Shown here: piece by piece, positions 15,337 to 25,065 of the stretch
How the letters are laid out: each line of letters begins with the position of its first letter
How positions within the stretch are numbered: position 1 is the stretch's first letter
NCBI GenBank assembly: GCA_963752755.1
Contig: CAVVZJ010000001.1
Span: 1,984,001 to 2,048,000 of the forward strand
Reading direction: 5' to 3'
DNA length: 64,000 bases
DNA from: CAVVZJ01 sp963752755
GTDB lineage: Bacteria > Planctomycetota > Planctomycetia > Isosphaerales > Isosphaeraceae
Program-made: the position numbers and the translations under genes
Notes under the pieces: model-generated
What the model was told of the DNA's origin: nothing
Database searches by the model: none
The model's input: the letters and a program-made list of their open reading frames with translations, nothing else

Positions 15337-17439
15337 TCAATGGCCCGAGGCGGCGAGTTGGCCGTCGCCCTTTCGCGAGAGAGCGATCTGATCTTTGGCC
15401 GCGGTGACGATTCGCTCAGGGGTGAAACCGAATTTCTTCTGAAGCTCCTTGAGCGGGGCCGAGGCCCCGAAGGTGTGCATACCGATCTTCGCGCCGGTCA
15501 GACCGACATAACGTTCCCAACCGAAAGTCGCGGCCTGCTCGACCGAAACACGGGCCAGCACGTCGGGCGGCAGAACGCTCTCGCGATACGCTTCGTCCTG
15601 TTGCTCGAAGAGTTCCCAGCTCGGCATGCTCACAACACGAGCCTTCACACCTTCCGACTTGAGTTGCTCGTAAGCCTCGATGCAGAGCGCGACCTCACTG
15701 CCGGAAGCCATCAACAGGACGTCGGGCTTGCCGCCCTCGGCGTCGGCCAGGACGTAGGCGCCGCGGGACAGGCCGGAAGCCGCGGCGTACTTCGAACGGT
15801 CCAGCGTCGGGACGTTCTGGCGGGTCAGCACGAGACAGGCCGGCTCGTGGTGGAGTTGCATGATGACCTTCCATGCCTCGACGATCTCGTTGGCGTCGCC
15901 GGGTCGGATCGTCAGAAGACCGGGGATGGCGCGAAGTGAGGCGAGTTGCTCGATTGGCTGGTGAGTCGGGCCGTCCTCACCGACGCCGATCGAGTCGTGA
16001 GTAAAAATGTAAATGACCGGCAATTCCATCAGGGCGGCCAGACGGATCGCCGGACGAGAAAAATCGCTGAAGATGAAGAAGCCGGAACCGTAAGGACGAA
16101 CCTTCGTGAGAGCCATGCCGTTGAGGATCGACGCCATTGCCAGTTCGCGAACCCCGAAGTGGAGGTTGCGACCGCCGTGGCTGTTGGCCTGGAAGTCGCC
16201 AGCATCCTTCTCCTCGATCCGGGTCTTGGTCGAGGGGGTCAGGTCGGCCGAGCCGCCGATCAGCCAGGGAACATTCTTCGCGACGACCTGGAGCACTTTT
16301 GAAGAGGCCGCGCGTCCGGCCTGGCCCTTCGGATCGGCGGGGAAGGTCGGCAGGTCGGCATCCCAGTTCTCGGGAAGCTGGCGGTGCTGCATCCGGTAGA
16401 GCTGATCGGCCAACTCGGGATGCTTGCGCCGGTATTCCTCGATCTTCTGGAACCAGGCATCCCGAAGCGCCTTGCCTCGCTGTCCGATCCCCTCCTGGAA
16501 ACGCTCGTAAACCCCGTCGGGTACGAAAAACTTCTCGGGCGAGAGGCCGAACTTCTGCTTGAAGTCGGCGATCACGTCGTCGCCGAGGGGCTCCCCATGA
16601 GCGGTGTGGGAATCCTGCTTCTTCGAGCCGTAACCGATGTGGCTATCGACGATGATGAGCGTCGGCCGGTGGCTCTCATTTTTGAAGACCTCGAAGGCGC
16701 GGGAAAGCATCTCGACGTCATTGGCGTCGCCGACCCGGGTGACGTTCCAGCCGTAGCCGAGGAAGCGGGTGGCGACGTCCTCGGTGAAGGCGAGGCTGGT
16801 GGAGCCTTCGATGGTGATGTGGTTATTGTCGTAGATCCAGCAGAGATTGCTGAGCTTGAGGTGTCCAGCGAGGCTGGCCGCCTCGGAGGAGGCGCCTTCC
16901 ATGAGGCAGCCGTCGCCCGCGAGGGCGTACACGTCGAAGTCGATCATCGGAAACTCGGGCGTGTTGTAACGCGCTCCGAGCCACTTGCCACCGATGGCGA
17001 TGCCGACACTGGTCGCGATGCCCTGGCCGAGCGGACCGGTCGTGGTCTCGACGCCCGAGGTCCAGCGATACTCCGGATGGCCGGGGCACTTGCTATCAAG
17101 CTGGCGGAACTTCTTGATGTCATCGAGCGCCACCGAGGGCTCGCCGAGAGTCTCATAGTCCTTGCTGACCGACTTCACGCCGGTAAGGTGCAGTAACGAG
17201 TAGAGGAGCATCGAGGCGTGGCCCATCGAGAGCACGAAGCGGTCCCGGTTCGGCCAGATCGGGTCGGACGGGTCGAAGCGGAGGAATCGCTGCCAAAGCG
17301 TGTAGGCCACCGGTGCCATCGCCATGGGCGTCCCGGGGTGGCCGGAATTCGCCGCCTGGACCGCATCCATCGACAGGGTGCGGATCGTGTTGATGCAAAG
17401 CAGGTCGAGGTCCTTGTCAGTCGTCGCAGACGCAGGCAT
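15337..17439 (-). CDS. tkt: Transketolase
   Basis: 700 aa, full length. ThDP-binding signatures: ANSGHPGTPMAMAP at the N-terminus (phosphate-binding His), GDGCLMEGASSEAASLAGH (GDG...N-type motif for Mg and ThDP), and in the pyrimidine domain FIFSDFSRPAIRLAALM then THDSIGVGEDGPTHQPIEQL. It transfers two-carbon units between ketose and aldose phosphates in the non-oxidative pentose phosphate pathway, dependent on ThDP. rpiA lies downstream 116 bp away, so tkt and rpiA could form one unit. Confidence 0.96.
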   Translation of the reverse strand: MPASATTDKDLDLLCINTIRTLSMDAVQAANSGHPGTPMAMAPVAYTLWQRFLRFDPSDPIWPNRDRFVLSMGHASMLLYSLLHLTGVKSVSKDYETLGEPSVALDDIKKFRQLDSKCPGHPEYRWTSGVETTTGPLGQGIATSVGIAIGGKWLGARYNTPEFPMIDFDVYALAGDGCLMEGASSEAASLAGHLKLSNLCWIYDNNHITIEGSTSLAFTEDVATRFLGYGWNVTRVGDANDVEMLSRAFEVFKNESHRPTLIIVDSHIGYGSKKQDSHTAHGEPLGDDVIADFKQKFGLSPEKFFVPDGVYERFQEGIGQRGKALRDAWFQKIEEYRRKHPELADQLYRMQHRQLPENWDADLPTFPADPKGQAGRAASSKVLQVVAKNVPWLIGGSADLTPSTKTRIEEKDAGDFQANSHGGRNLHFGVRELAMASILNGMALTKVRPYGSGFFIFSDFSRPAIRLAALMELPVIYIFTHDSIGVGEDGPTHQPIEQLASLRAIPGLLTIRPGDANEIVEAWKVIMQLHHEPACLVLTRQNVPTLDRSKYAAASGLSRGAYVLADAEGGKPDVLLMASGSEVALCIEAYEQLKSEGVKARVVSMPSWELFEQQDEAYRESVLPPDVLARVSVEQAATFGWERYVGLTGAKIGMHTFGASAPLKELQKKFGFTPERIVTAAKDQIALSRKGDGQLAASGH

Positions 17440-17838
17440 GGTCGCGTTCTCCCTGGTCGGGATCGAGTGCAGATCGACGAGCGAGTGGAAATTGAGGAAC
17501 CGAAGCCAGGAACCCTTGCAGTTGATCCCTCAGGGCCGATGGATCATGGCTGTGGGGTTCCTTCGTCAACGGGGGAGATCATCCGGCGCGGCTTCGGGTT
17601 GCCAGCAGCGAGAACGCGACCGTCAGCGGCCGTTGCGGTGACCGGACTCTCGCCTTATATTCGCAAATCCAGCTCTTCGCAAGGAAAAAGCCGGGCCAGC
17701 CGCTCCACGTCCCGATATAACTCCCCTCGTCGCTACGACCAGACCGCTTCCAGAACATGCCGGCTGGCCTGATTCACCCGTACGAGCCATCGCGGTTTCT
17801 CGGCTCGCGGGGCGGCGGCCCGCGACGTTGCTGAGAAG
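17440..17838. other. Intergenic region upstream of tkt
   Basis: 399 bp without a supported gene. It contains the candidate tkt promoter (17654-17682). Close to the end of the cyclase gene lies a GC-rich inverted repeat, TCGCGGG / CCCGCGA at about 17804-17825, which may serve as that gene's 3' hairpin. Confidence 0.5.
17654..17682 (-). promoter_or_regulatory. Candidate promoter for tkt
   Basis: Read on the minus strand: TTGCGA (17682-17677), a 17-bp spacer and TATAAG (17659-17654). Both hexamers match the sigma70 consensus in 4-5 of 6 places with ideal spacing. It would give a leader of about 205 nt. Confidence 0.4.
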
Positions 17839-19557
17839 TCACAGGATTCCGGCGTGCTCGATCTGTCGGTCCGTCACGAGGCGTGGGGCCGCATCCAACC
17901 GGTTCTCGCGGGTGTTGGCGTGGAGATGGTAGACCTCCAGTTTCCCCTTCCCCTTGGCCTCGAAGAAGCTCCGCTTCGGCGGCTCGTGAGGCCAGCGCAT
18001 GGCGATCCGTCCCCAGGCGGCCCCACTCAAATTGATGCAACCAGCATGACCGTTACTTTCCAGGCGGGATGCGGTGTTGACCGTGTCTCCCCAGAGGTCA
18101 TACAGATACTGACGCCGGCCCAGAACCCCGGCGACGACCGGCCCGACGTGAACGCCCACTCGGAGATCCCAACCGGTCGGCATCGCCTGGGTCGCGGCGA
18201 TCATTTCCAGGCCACAGAGAAGGCAACTCCAGACCGGGTCGTTGTCGGCCTGCAAGAGACCCGAGGCCCCCATGAAGGCGTCGCCGATGGTCTTAATCTT
18301 CTGGACGTCACGGCGGGCAGCGATTTCATCCCAGGACTCGAAAAGCTGCTGGAGATGACCGACCACCACCTCGGGCCGGGAGGCGAGACCATCGCAATAG
18401 GAGGTAAATCCCTTGATGTCGGCAAAGAGGACAGCGACGTCGTCGTGCCGTCGCGGCGGCACCGACCGCGACTCGGTCAGTTCGGCGACGATGGACGCAG
18501 GGAGGATCTCGTGGAGTAGTTCGTCGAACCGCCGTCGCTGATGCTCGGTACGATCGCGAAGCCGCTTCTTCTCGAGACAAGCATCGACGCGCGCCTTGAG
18601 CATAACACGATGGAACGGCTTCGGGAGGACGTCTTCGGCACCCAGACCGATACAGCGGGCGATGCCGTCCATATCGTCAAGCCCGGAGATCATGACGACA
18701 GGTGTCTCGCGAAACTGCGGGTTGGCCTTGAGCTGGGCGAGCACCTGGAAGCCATTGATGCGCGGCATGACGATGTCGAGCAGGATCAGGTCCGGGTCGC
18801 AGGTCACGACACGTTCCAGGGCCTCCACTCCGTCACTGGCGGCTTCGACCGTGTGCCCCTGTCCTTCGAGGTGCCGGATCAAGATCTCTCGGATCGACGG
18901 GTTATCCTCGACGACCAGGATCCGACCGGGATCGACACTCGGTCGGAGCGTGGAGGCGTCGAGTTCCTCGACCACGCCAGCAAGCTGGGAAGCCGCCTTC
19001 GTACGCTCACCGACCGTGGATTCCGGACCAGCCTGGATCAGACCCCGCAACTCGGAGACCATCTCGTCGATCAGGCAGAGAGTCCGTTGCCCGAGTTTTT
19101 GAACAAGCGCCAACTCGGGCAGAAAGTCGTCGAGCCGGGAGCGGGGAGCCAAACGGATCAGATCCTCGGCGTAGCCAAGCACGACCGTCAAGAGACTCCG
19201 CATGTCGTGGTTGAGCGCCTTGGCGACGTCTTCCTGACCCGGTAGGCCCTCATTCTGTGGGGCCGCCTGTCGGTCGGGACAGACGGCTTCGAGTACCATC
19301 GAACCGAGGCGCACCGAGTATTCCCGGATGGTGGCCAAATCCTCTCGAAATCGATCACAATCAGCAATCGCGGGCTCATCCAGCAAGGCCGCGGTGTGCT
19401 CCGTGATGGCGTCAATCTGGGCCAATAGCTCGTTCTTCCTCTGGCTCAGATAAAGCCGACGGGTCCGATTCTCGGAGGCGTCGGACTCGGAGTCGCGAGG
19501 CGAGCCCTCATCATCCTGGATGACAACCTGAGTTGCTTTACGCGTCCGGTCAGTCAT
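17839..19557 (-). CDS. DHp-like / receiver / class III adenylyl cyclase fusion protein
   Basis: 572 aa from ATG 19557. Residues 30-90 look like a coiled helical region. Residues 110-175 resemble a histidine-kinase dimerisation domain with an H-box (NHDMRSLLTVVLGYAEDL, H117), yet no ATPase domain follows. Residues 212-330 are a receiver domain with phosphoacceptor D261 and K in LPKPF. Residues 370-540 are a class III nucleotide cyclase: metal Asp D380 (FADIKGFT) and D426 (TIGDAFM), adenine-selecting K422 and D487 (YDLWGD), N494 and R498. The K/D pair predicts ATP as substrate and cAMP as product. It sits downstream of a receiver gene and a hybrid kinase on the same strand, which probably supply phosphate. 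Confidence 0.87.
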   Translation of the reverse strand: MTDRTRKATQVVIQDDEGSPRDSESDASENRTRRLYLSQRKNELLAQIDAITEHTAALLDEPAIADCDRFREDLATIREYSVRLGSMVLEAVCPDRQAAPQNEGLPGQEDVAKALNHDMRSLLTVVLGYAEDLIRLAPRSRLDDFLPELALVQKLGQRTLCLIDEMVSELRGLIQAGPESTVGERTKAASQLAGVVEELDASTLRPSVDPGRILVVEDNPSIREILIRHLEGQGHTVEAASDGVEALERVVTCDPDLILLDIVMPRINGFQVLAQLKANPQFRETPVVMISGLDDMDGIARCIGLGAEDVLPKPFHRVMLKARVDACLEKKRLRDRTEHQRRRFDELLHEILPASIVAELTESRSVPPRRHDDVAVLFADIKGFTSYCDGLASRPEVVVGHLQQLFESWDEIAARRDVQKIKTIGDAFMGASGLLQADNDPVWSCLLCGLEMIAATQAMPTGWDLRVGVHVGPVVAGVLGRRQYLYDLWGDTVNTASRLESNGHAGCINLSGAAWGRIAMRWPHEPPKRSFFEAKGKGKLEVYHLHANTRENRLDAAPRLVTDRQIEHAGIL

Positions 19558-19596
19558 GACGGTACTCGTTGGCCTTCCCACAATGAGGCTCGGGTT

Positions 19597-19995
19597 TCAA
19601 AGCCGCGAAGGGTCTCCCGAATGGGTCCCGGTGAAGCGATTCAGCTTGTCGAGCAGATCGTCGAAATCGATCGGCTTGGGGACGTGCTCAACAAAGCCCT
19701 CCCGCATCGCCCGGTCGCGATGCTCGACTTGCTGGGCGTGGGCCGTCAATGCGATTACCGGGATCGAGGCCGTTGCCGGGTCGAGCTTGAGCCGGCGATT
19801 GACCTCCCAGCCCTCGGGGCTGGAAGGCCCGAGCTTGATGTCCAGGAGAATGAGATCGGGCCGTTCCTTCTGGGAGAGTTCGAGGCATTCCGGACCATCC
19901 TCGGCCAGGATGACCTCGAAGCCTTCCTCGTCGAGACGACGGCGGACCAGTTCGGCGATTGCGAACTCGTCTTCCACGTATAAGATTCTATGCAT
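19597..19995 (-). CDS. Stand-alone response regulator receiver protein
   Basis: 132 aa, a single receiver domain with no output domain. Acidic pocket E9-D10 in YVEDE, phosphoacceptor D52 in LILLDIKL, the T/S position in ALTAH and K in PKPIDFDDLLDKL. The ATG overlaps the end of the hybrid kinase gene by 8 bp, so the two are translationally coupled, and the cyclase gene follows 39 bp downstream. It is probably a phospho-shuttle or a CheY-like regulator between kinase and cyclase. Confidence 0.88.
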   Translation of the reverse strand: MHRILYVEDEFAIAELVRRRLDEEGFEVILAEDGPECLELSQKERPDLILLDIKLGPSSPEGWEVNRRLKLDPATASIPVIALTAHAQQVEHRDRAMREGFVEHVPKPIDFDDLLDKLNRFTGTHSGDPSRL

Positions 19996-22900
19996 CAACA
20001 ATCTCCACCTGGTTTTCAACCGCCAGGGCGCCAGTCGGTTCCGTGACGAGGCTTCGGATCTCGGATAAGAGTTCCTCGCGGCCATAAAGACCCTTGTGGA
20101 GGATCTGGACCACGCGATCCTGGAGCCAGCGACGTTTGTCCGCGTCCAGCTCGATGCCCGTAATGACGACGATCGGGATCGCATGCCAGCGCGGATCACT
20201 GCGAATCCGGGCGATGAGCTGGAACCCGTCCAGTTGAGGGAGCATCAGGTCCAGCAGGACGAGCCGTACCCGGCCGCGGTCGAGGATCTCGAGCGCCTCA
20301 CGGCCGTCGGCCGCTTCGATGATCTCCCAGTGCTGCTCACGAAGCGCCTGGCAGAGTCGTTCCCGAGCTTCCCGATCATCCTCGACAACGAGAATCTCTC
20401 CGGGAGGCGCGAGACGCTGATGGTGCTCGAGCAGGGCGTACAGCCGATCGCGGTCGAACGGCTTGGTCACGAACTCGTCGGCCCCAAGAGCGATCCCCTT
20501 GGAACGGTCATCGAGCATGGTGGCCATGATGGTGGGGATGCGGGCGGTCTCGGCGTCCGCTTTCAACGCGGCCAGCACACCCCAGCCATCAATGCCAGGC
20601 ATCACGACATCAAGAATAATCGCGGAGGGGTGGAGTTGCCTGGCCAGCCTGAGCCCCTCCTCACCACTATGAGCGGCTCGGGTTTGATAACCTTGCTCGT
20701 CCAGGTTGCGACGCATCAACTCGCAGACCGAGATATCATCGTCGATAATCAGCACGAGGTTCGTCTTGTCCCTCTCGGGATGACTGCAACGCGGAAGTAT
20801 TGTGGAGGGAGGTTCGCGACGGACTTCCGAACCGTGGGGCGCAACGCCAGGTTCCAGGGCATCCTCGCTCGCGGATTCGAGCGAGGGGAGTCGGACCGTG
20901 AACGTCGAGCCCTGGCCCGGCAGGCTTTCCACGGTGATCGCTCCTCCCAGGGTCCGGCAATAGAGCATGCAGATGGACAAACCCAGGCCGACCCCGCCGC
21001 CTCCCTGGAGAGCACTGTGGGCGTGAACCTGAGCGAAGCGATCAAAGAGGCTGGCGAGTTGCTCAGGACTCATGCCCATGCCGGTGTCACGGACTCGGAA
21101 GACGAACCCGTCTCGCCCTCGTTCGTCGCTCCCTTCACGGCAAGCGCTGAGGGTCACGTGACCCTTTTTGGTGAACTTGCAGGCGTTGGTGAGCAGATTC
21201 ATCAGGATGCGCCAGACACGAGCCTCGTCGGAACACATGGTCCCAAGTGACTCCGAGCATTCGAGGGTAACGGTGTTTCGGTACTGCTTCCCGAGGTGCT
21301 CGATCCCCTCCATCCTCTGACGGAGCATCGCCGCAACCTCAAAGTTCTTGAGGTCGAGTTCGAGCTCTCGGCCGTTCATCGCCCGGCTCATATTGAGCAG
21401 GTCATTGATCAGTTCGAGCAACTCCTTGCCACGGTTGACGACAAGCCGGAGATCGGGAACAAACGCGTCCTGCCCGAGCTTGGTCGCCTTGCGGAGCAGA
21501 TCCTCGCTGTAGCCAATGACGATGGTCAACGGGGTCCGGAGGTCATGGGCCACGTTGCTGAGAAAGATCTCCTGGGACTTCATGGCCGCTTCCGTGGCAT
21601 CGGCGCGGCGATCAACTCCTCATTCTTTCGCTCGATCTCCGCCGTTCGTGAGCAGACGCGCTCCTCCAGCTCCAGGTTGAGCTGATGGATGGCTTCCTCG
21701 GCCTGCTTGCGGGAGGTGATGTCGCGAACGATGGCGATGAAGATCCGCCGATCGCCCAGGTAAGCCTCGCCGATGGCGATCTCCGCGGGAAACGTCGAAC
21801 CATCGCGGCGCCGACCCACAAGCTGGTGAGTCTGACCCAGGACCTCATCGAGACGCGATGCGAGGAGGTACCCAAGGGTGCCGGGAACCGGCTCGTTCTT
21901 GTGCTCACCCTGGAACAGCAGCATCCGGACATGATGACCGACGACCTCCTCCTGGCTGTATCCGAGCATCTTCTCCGCGGCCTGGTTGAACGATTCGACC
22001 TGCCCTTCGGAATTGAAGGTGATGATCCCCTCGGCGGCCATGTCGAGGATCGTCTTGGTCTGGGTCAAGTTTTCACGGAGATCGCGGGCCTTACGACGGA
22101 TCTGGTCGATCATCTCCTCGAACGCGCGAGCCAGGACGCCGATCTCGTCGCAGGCTCCGACAGGCAAGCTCAGGTCGAATCGCCCTTGAGGCAATGCCTC
22201 TGCGGCCAGAGTGATCCCTCGCAGCGGACGCGTCAGCATCCGCGAGAACACCACCGAGGCAAGCAGCGCAACACCAAGTAAGCCGACGGCTGAACCGTAG
22301 ACTTTGTTCATATCGCGTTCGAAGTCGCCGAGGATCTCCGCCCTCGAGACCCCGGTCCCTAGGACGAGGAATCGTTCGGGATGTTCCGGGTCATACGGAA
22401 GGCAGACCAGTCTCACCCGGAACTCGTCCAGTCGCTTGCGGTCCACGGACCTGGACGCCCGCTGCGCGGAGCCCTGGATTCGCTTCCAGTTCGGCCTTGA
22501 TCCTCCGGAGGCGATTGGGGTCCGAACCTCGGACATGGCGATAGGGGAATTCCGGGTGGAACGCATTTGGGAGCAGCGTGCTGGAATCAAGAAGCTTGGA
22601 TTGCTCGTTCTCCAGCCTCCGGATGCCCGCATGGATGTCGTCCACGGCTCGAGGGTCGGGTGCATCGATGGTCAAGATCCAGAGTGGGCGTGGCGGCCTG
22701 TAGAGAAAGGCGCGTCCCGGATGACGCAACCGCTCCTCCAGAGCCTGAGCATCGAGCCTCCGCCGGTCTCGCGATCCAAGCAGGTCATGAATCGATTCGA
22801 GGCCTGGTCCGCGAAAGTTGATCTCGACTGGGATCAACGGAATCTGCTCAAGGTTGGTCGTCTGGCCTTGAAGGCTCAAGACGTCCGCCGGCGCAGGAGC

Positions 22901-23557
22901 AAGCGACCGGTCTGGTCCGCCAGAAACGTGAGAATCCTCGGGTTTCCGACAAGGGGCCGGGTTAGCCAGTCGAAACGAAGCTCCAGGCTCACCACCGCTT
23001 CGGAGACGCTGCCCGGCTTGGTGAAGATCGGCACATCGGCCAGCATCGGCGTATCCGCCTCCGGATCGCGGATCGCCACCTCTTGCGGGCCGAGCGTCGC
23101 CGCCCGGTCGTGAAAGTCCCGGGCAACCGTTCCTTCGCGGAATTGTCTGGGACTCAGGCCGTCCGGCCACCATCCAGCGATCGCCCGTTCCGGTTCGCCC
23201 CACGATCCGGACCTGGCGATAGCCGGGGTTCTCCTGGAGGAACCTGGCAAGTCGCGTTTCGATCCTAGCGCCGCAGGAATCCTCGCCTTCACCCTGCAAT
23301 CGGTCGAGCAGATGGCCGACGATCTCTGGATCGCGTGCCAGTGCTCGGGCATCCTCGCGGAGTGCCTGGATATCCGCGAGGATCTTGCGACCAATAAACT
23401 GGGTATCATGATCGTGCTCGACGACTTCATGGTCGAGAAGGATCCGACGACCCTGGCGAAGAATCAGCCAGCTCATCAGGAGAGCCGTGATCAGGACGAG
23501 GGCGATCGTCAAGAGACTGATCTTCTGGGCGATTCCGAATCGGATCCGATATCGCAT
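19988..23557 (-). pseudogene. Large hybrid sensor histidine kinase (TM-sensor-TM-HAMP-PAS-HisKA-HATPase-REC-REC), four frame breaks
   Basis: Fragments in alternating frames make one kinase of about 1180 aa. From ATG 23557: a TM helix (ISLLTIALVLITALLMSWLI), an extracytoplasmic sensor region, a second TM (GLLGVALLASVVF) and HAMP (RPLRGITLAAEALPQG). Then come a PAS domain (LDMAAEGIITFNSEG ... VGRRRDGSTFPAEIA), HisKA (NVAHDLRTPLTIVIGYSEDL), HATPase (LMNLLTNACKFT, GVGLGLSICM) and two receivers (LILDVVMPGIDGW; LLDLMLPQLDGF). Frame changes fall near 23190, 22890, 22440 and 21600. At the last, one frame ends in ERKNEELIA and the next resumes with ATEAAMKSQEIF. All motifs are intact, suggesting sequence errors. 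Coupled to the receiver gene downstream. Confidence 0.8.
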
Positions 23558-23962
23558 ATTGCCGTTCCCCGGTCCCGGACTTCGATCGGAGAGGATCGCG
23601 CCAATCGCTGGCCGAGAAGCTCCACGATCCTCCTCGATCACGATGCGCCATCCGCACCGAAATCACCGGCACCCCGTGTTGCCGTCATGGCCGTTTCGAC
23701 CTTTCCCACACCTTGAATGGCGAGCTGGTGGTGCCCTCGGATTCCAAGGTCCATGCTGGAGGGAACATAGCACCGTTTTGCGGAAGCGTCTCTCCATGGG
23801 CCTGGCAGCGTTGAATTCTTGAGACGCCCATATTCCTCCTGAATCGGGGCTGAGGATCACGCCAGCGAGGCCGTGTACCGACATTCGCGACTCGTTTATG
23901 ATGGGGTCGCCACGCGGGAAGAGGCGCGAAAGGAACTCGGATCTGGAGAGGATGGCAGCACC
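23558..23962. other. Divergent intergenic region
   Basis: 405 bp between the hybrid kinase and the epimerase gene with no supported gene. A TATGAT hexamer at 23897-23902 (plus strand) is a fair -10 box for the epimerase gene, but its -35 region is weak. Confidence 0.4.
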
Positions 23963-25015
23963 ATGGGATCACCTCTGGACATCGGCGCCCTTGAACGCAT
24001 CCGGGATGTCGAACACCTGGAAGACCTCTTGAGCGAACCGACTCCGGGCGTCGTCGAAACCCTCAGCCGACTCGACGGCGATCTGCTCATCATGGGCGTC
24101 GGTGGCAAGATGGGGCCGACGCTCGCACGGATGGCGAGGAAAGCGCTGGATGCATCGGGAACCAGGCGGGAGGTGATCGGAGTGGCCAGGTTCACCGAGC
24201 CCGGGCTGGAAGCGAAGCTCCAGCGTTTCGGAGTTCGGACGATCCAGGCGGATCTGCTCGACCCCGATCAGATCGCGCGTCTGCCGGACGCTCCTCTGGT
24301 GGTCTTCATGGCCGGGATGAAATTCGGGACGACCGGACGCGAGGCTCTGACCTGGGCCGTCAACACGTTCTCCCCGGGTCTGGTAGGTCGGCGGTATCGA
24401 GGAAGCCGACTCGTCGTCTTCTCGACGGGCAACGTGTACGGTCCGACGCCCATCGAGCGAGGCGGCTCGAAGGAGTCGGACCCACTTGATCCGCGCGGAG
24501 AGTATGCGATGAGCTGCGTCGGTCGCGAGCGAATTCTCGAGTACATCAGCCGCGAGATGGGAACCCCAACGGTCCTCTTCCGCCTCAATTACGCGGTCGA
24601 GACCCGTTATGGGGTCCTCGTCGATCTGGCCCGGATGGTCCGCTCCGGTGAGCCGATCGACTTGAGCACCAGCATGGTAAATGTCATCTGGCAAGGGGAT
24701 GCCAGTGCCATGGCACTCCAGGCTCTGGAGCACGCCGCGTGTCCGCCAGAGATTCTGAATATCACAGGACCCGAGATGTTGCGAGTCCGCGAGATCGCAG
24801 AACAGTTCGGCACGCTGCTCGACGTGCCGGTCCGCTTCCAGGGCTCGGAATCGTCGGAATCGCTCCTGAGCGACGCCTCGAAGGCGATCGGTCTCTTCGG
24901 TCCACCGCGCGTCGGTGTCGATCGCCTCGTCACCTGGGTCGCGGACTGGCTCCGGAGAGACGGCCCCTTGCTGGACAAACCGACGAAATTCGAGGTCGCC
25001 GACGGGAGATTCTGA
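23963..25015 (+). CDS. NAD(P)-dependent epimerase/dehydratase-family protein with atypical active site
   Basis: 350 aa from ATG 23963; a GTG at 23873 would add 30 residues. Extended SDR fold: cofactor motif LIMGVGGKMGPTLARMA, then DLLDPDQI, VFMAGMKFG and STGNVYGPT, the usual strand before the catalytic Ser/Thr. The YxxxK motif is not intact: the region reads GEYAMSCVGRERI, with Cys where Lys is expected. So it may bind NAD(P) yet work by altered chemistry. It is followed 50 bp later by a DapA-like gene, a pairing that suggests a sugar or sugar-acid pathway. Confidence 0.82.
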   Translation: MGSPLDIGALERIRDVEHLEDLLSEPTPGVVETLSRLDGDLLIMGVGGKMGPTLARMARKALDASGTRREVIGVARFTEPGLEAKLQRFGVRTIQADLLDPDQIARLPDAPLVVFMAGMKFGTTGREALTWAVNTFSPGLVGRRYRGSRLVVFSTGNVYGPTPIERGGSKESDPLDPRGEYAMSCVGRERILEYISREMGTPTVLFRLNYAVETRYGVLVDLARMVRSGEPIDLSTSMVNVIWQGDASAMALQALEHAACPPEILNITGPEMLRVREIAEQFGTLLDVPVRFQGSESSESLLSDASKAIGLFGPPRVGVDRLVTWVADWLRRDGPLLDKPTKFEVADGRF

Positions 25016-25065
25016 TTTCCGTCCCCAATCCGACTTTGCCAACACAAAAATATCTGGAATCTCCC

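Noticed and set aside
17804..17825. Intrinsic terminator after the cyclase gene
   Set aside because: A GC stem is present but no T-tract follows on the minus strand; mentioned only in the intergenic entry.
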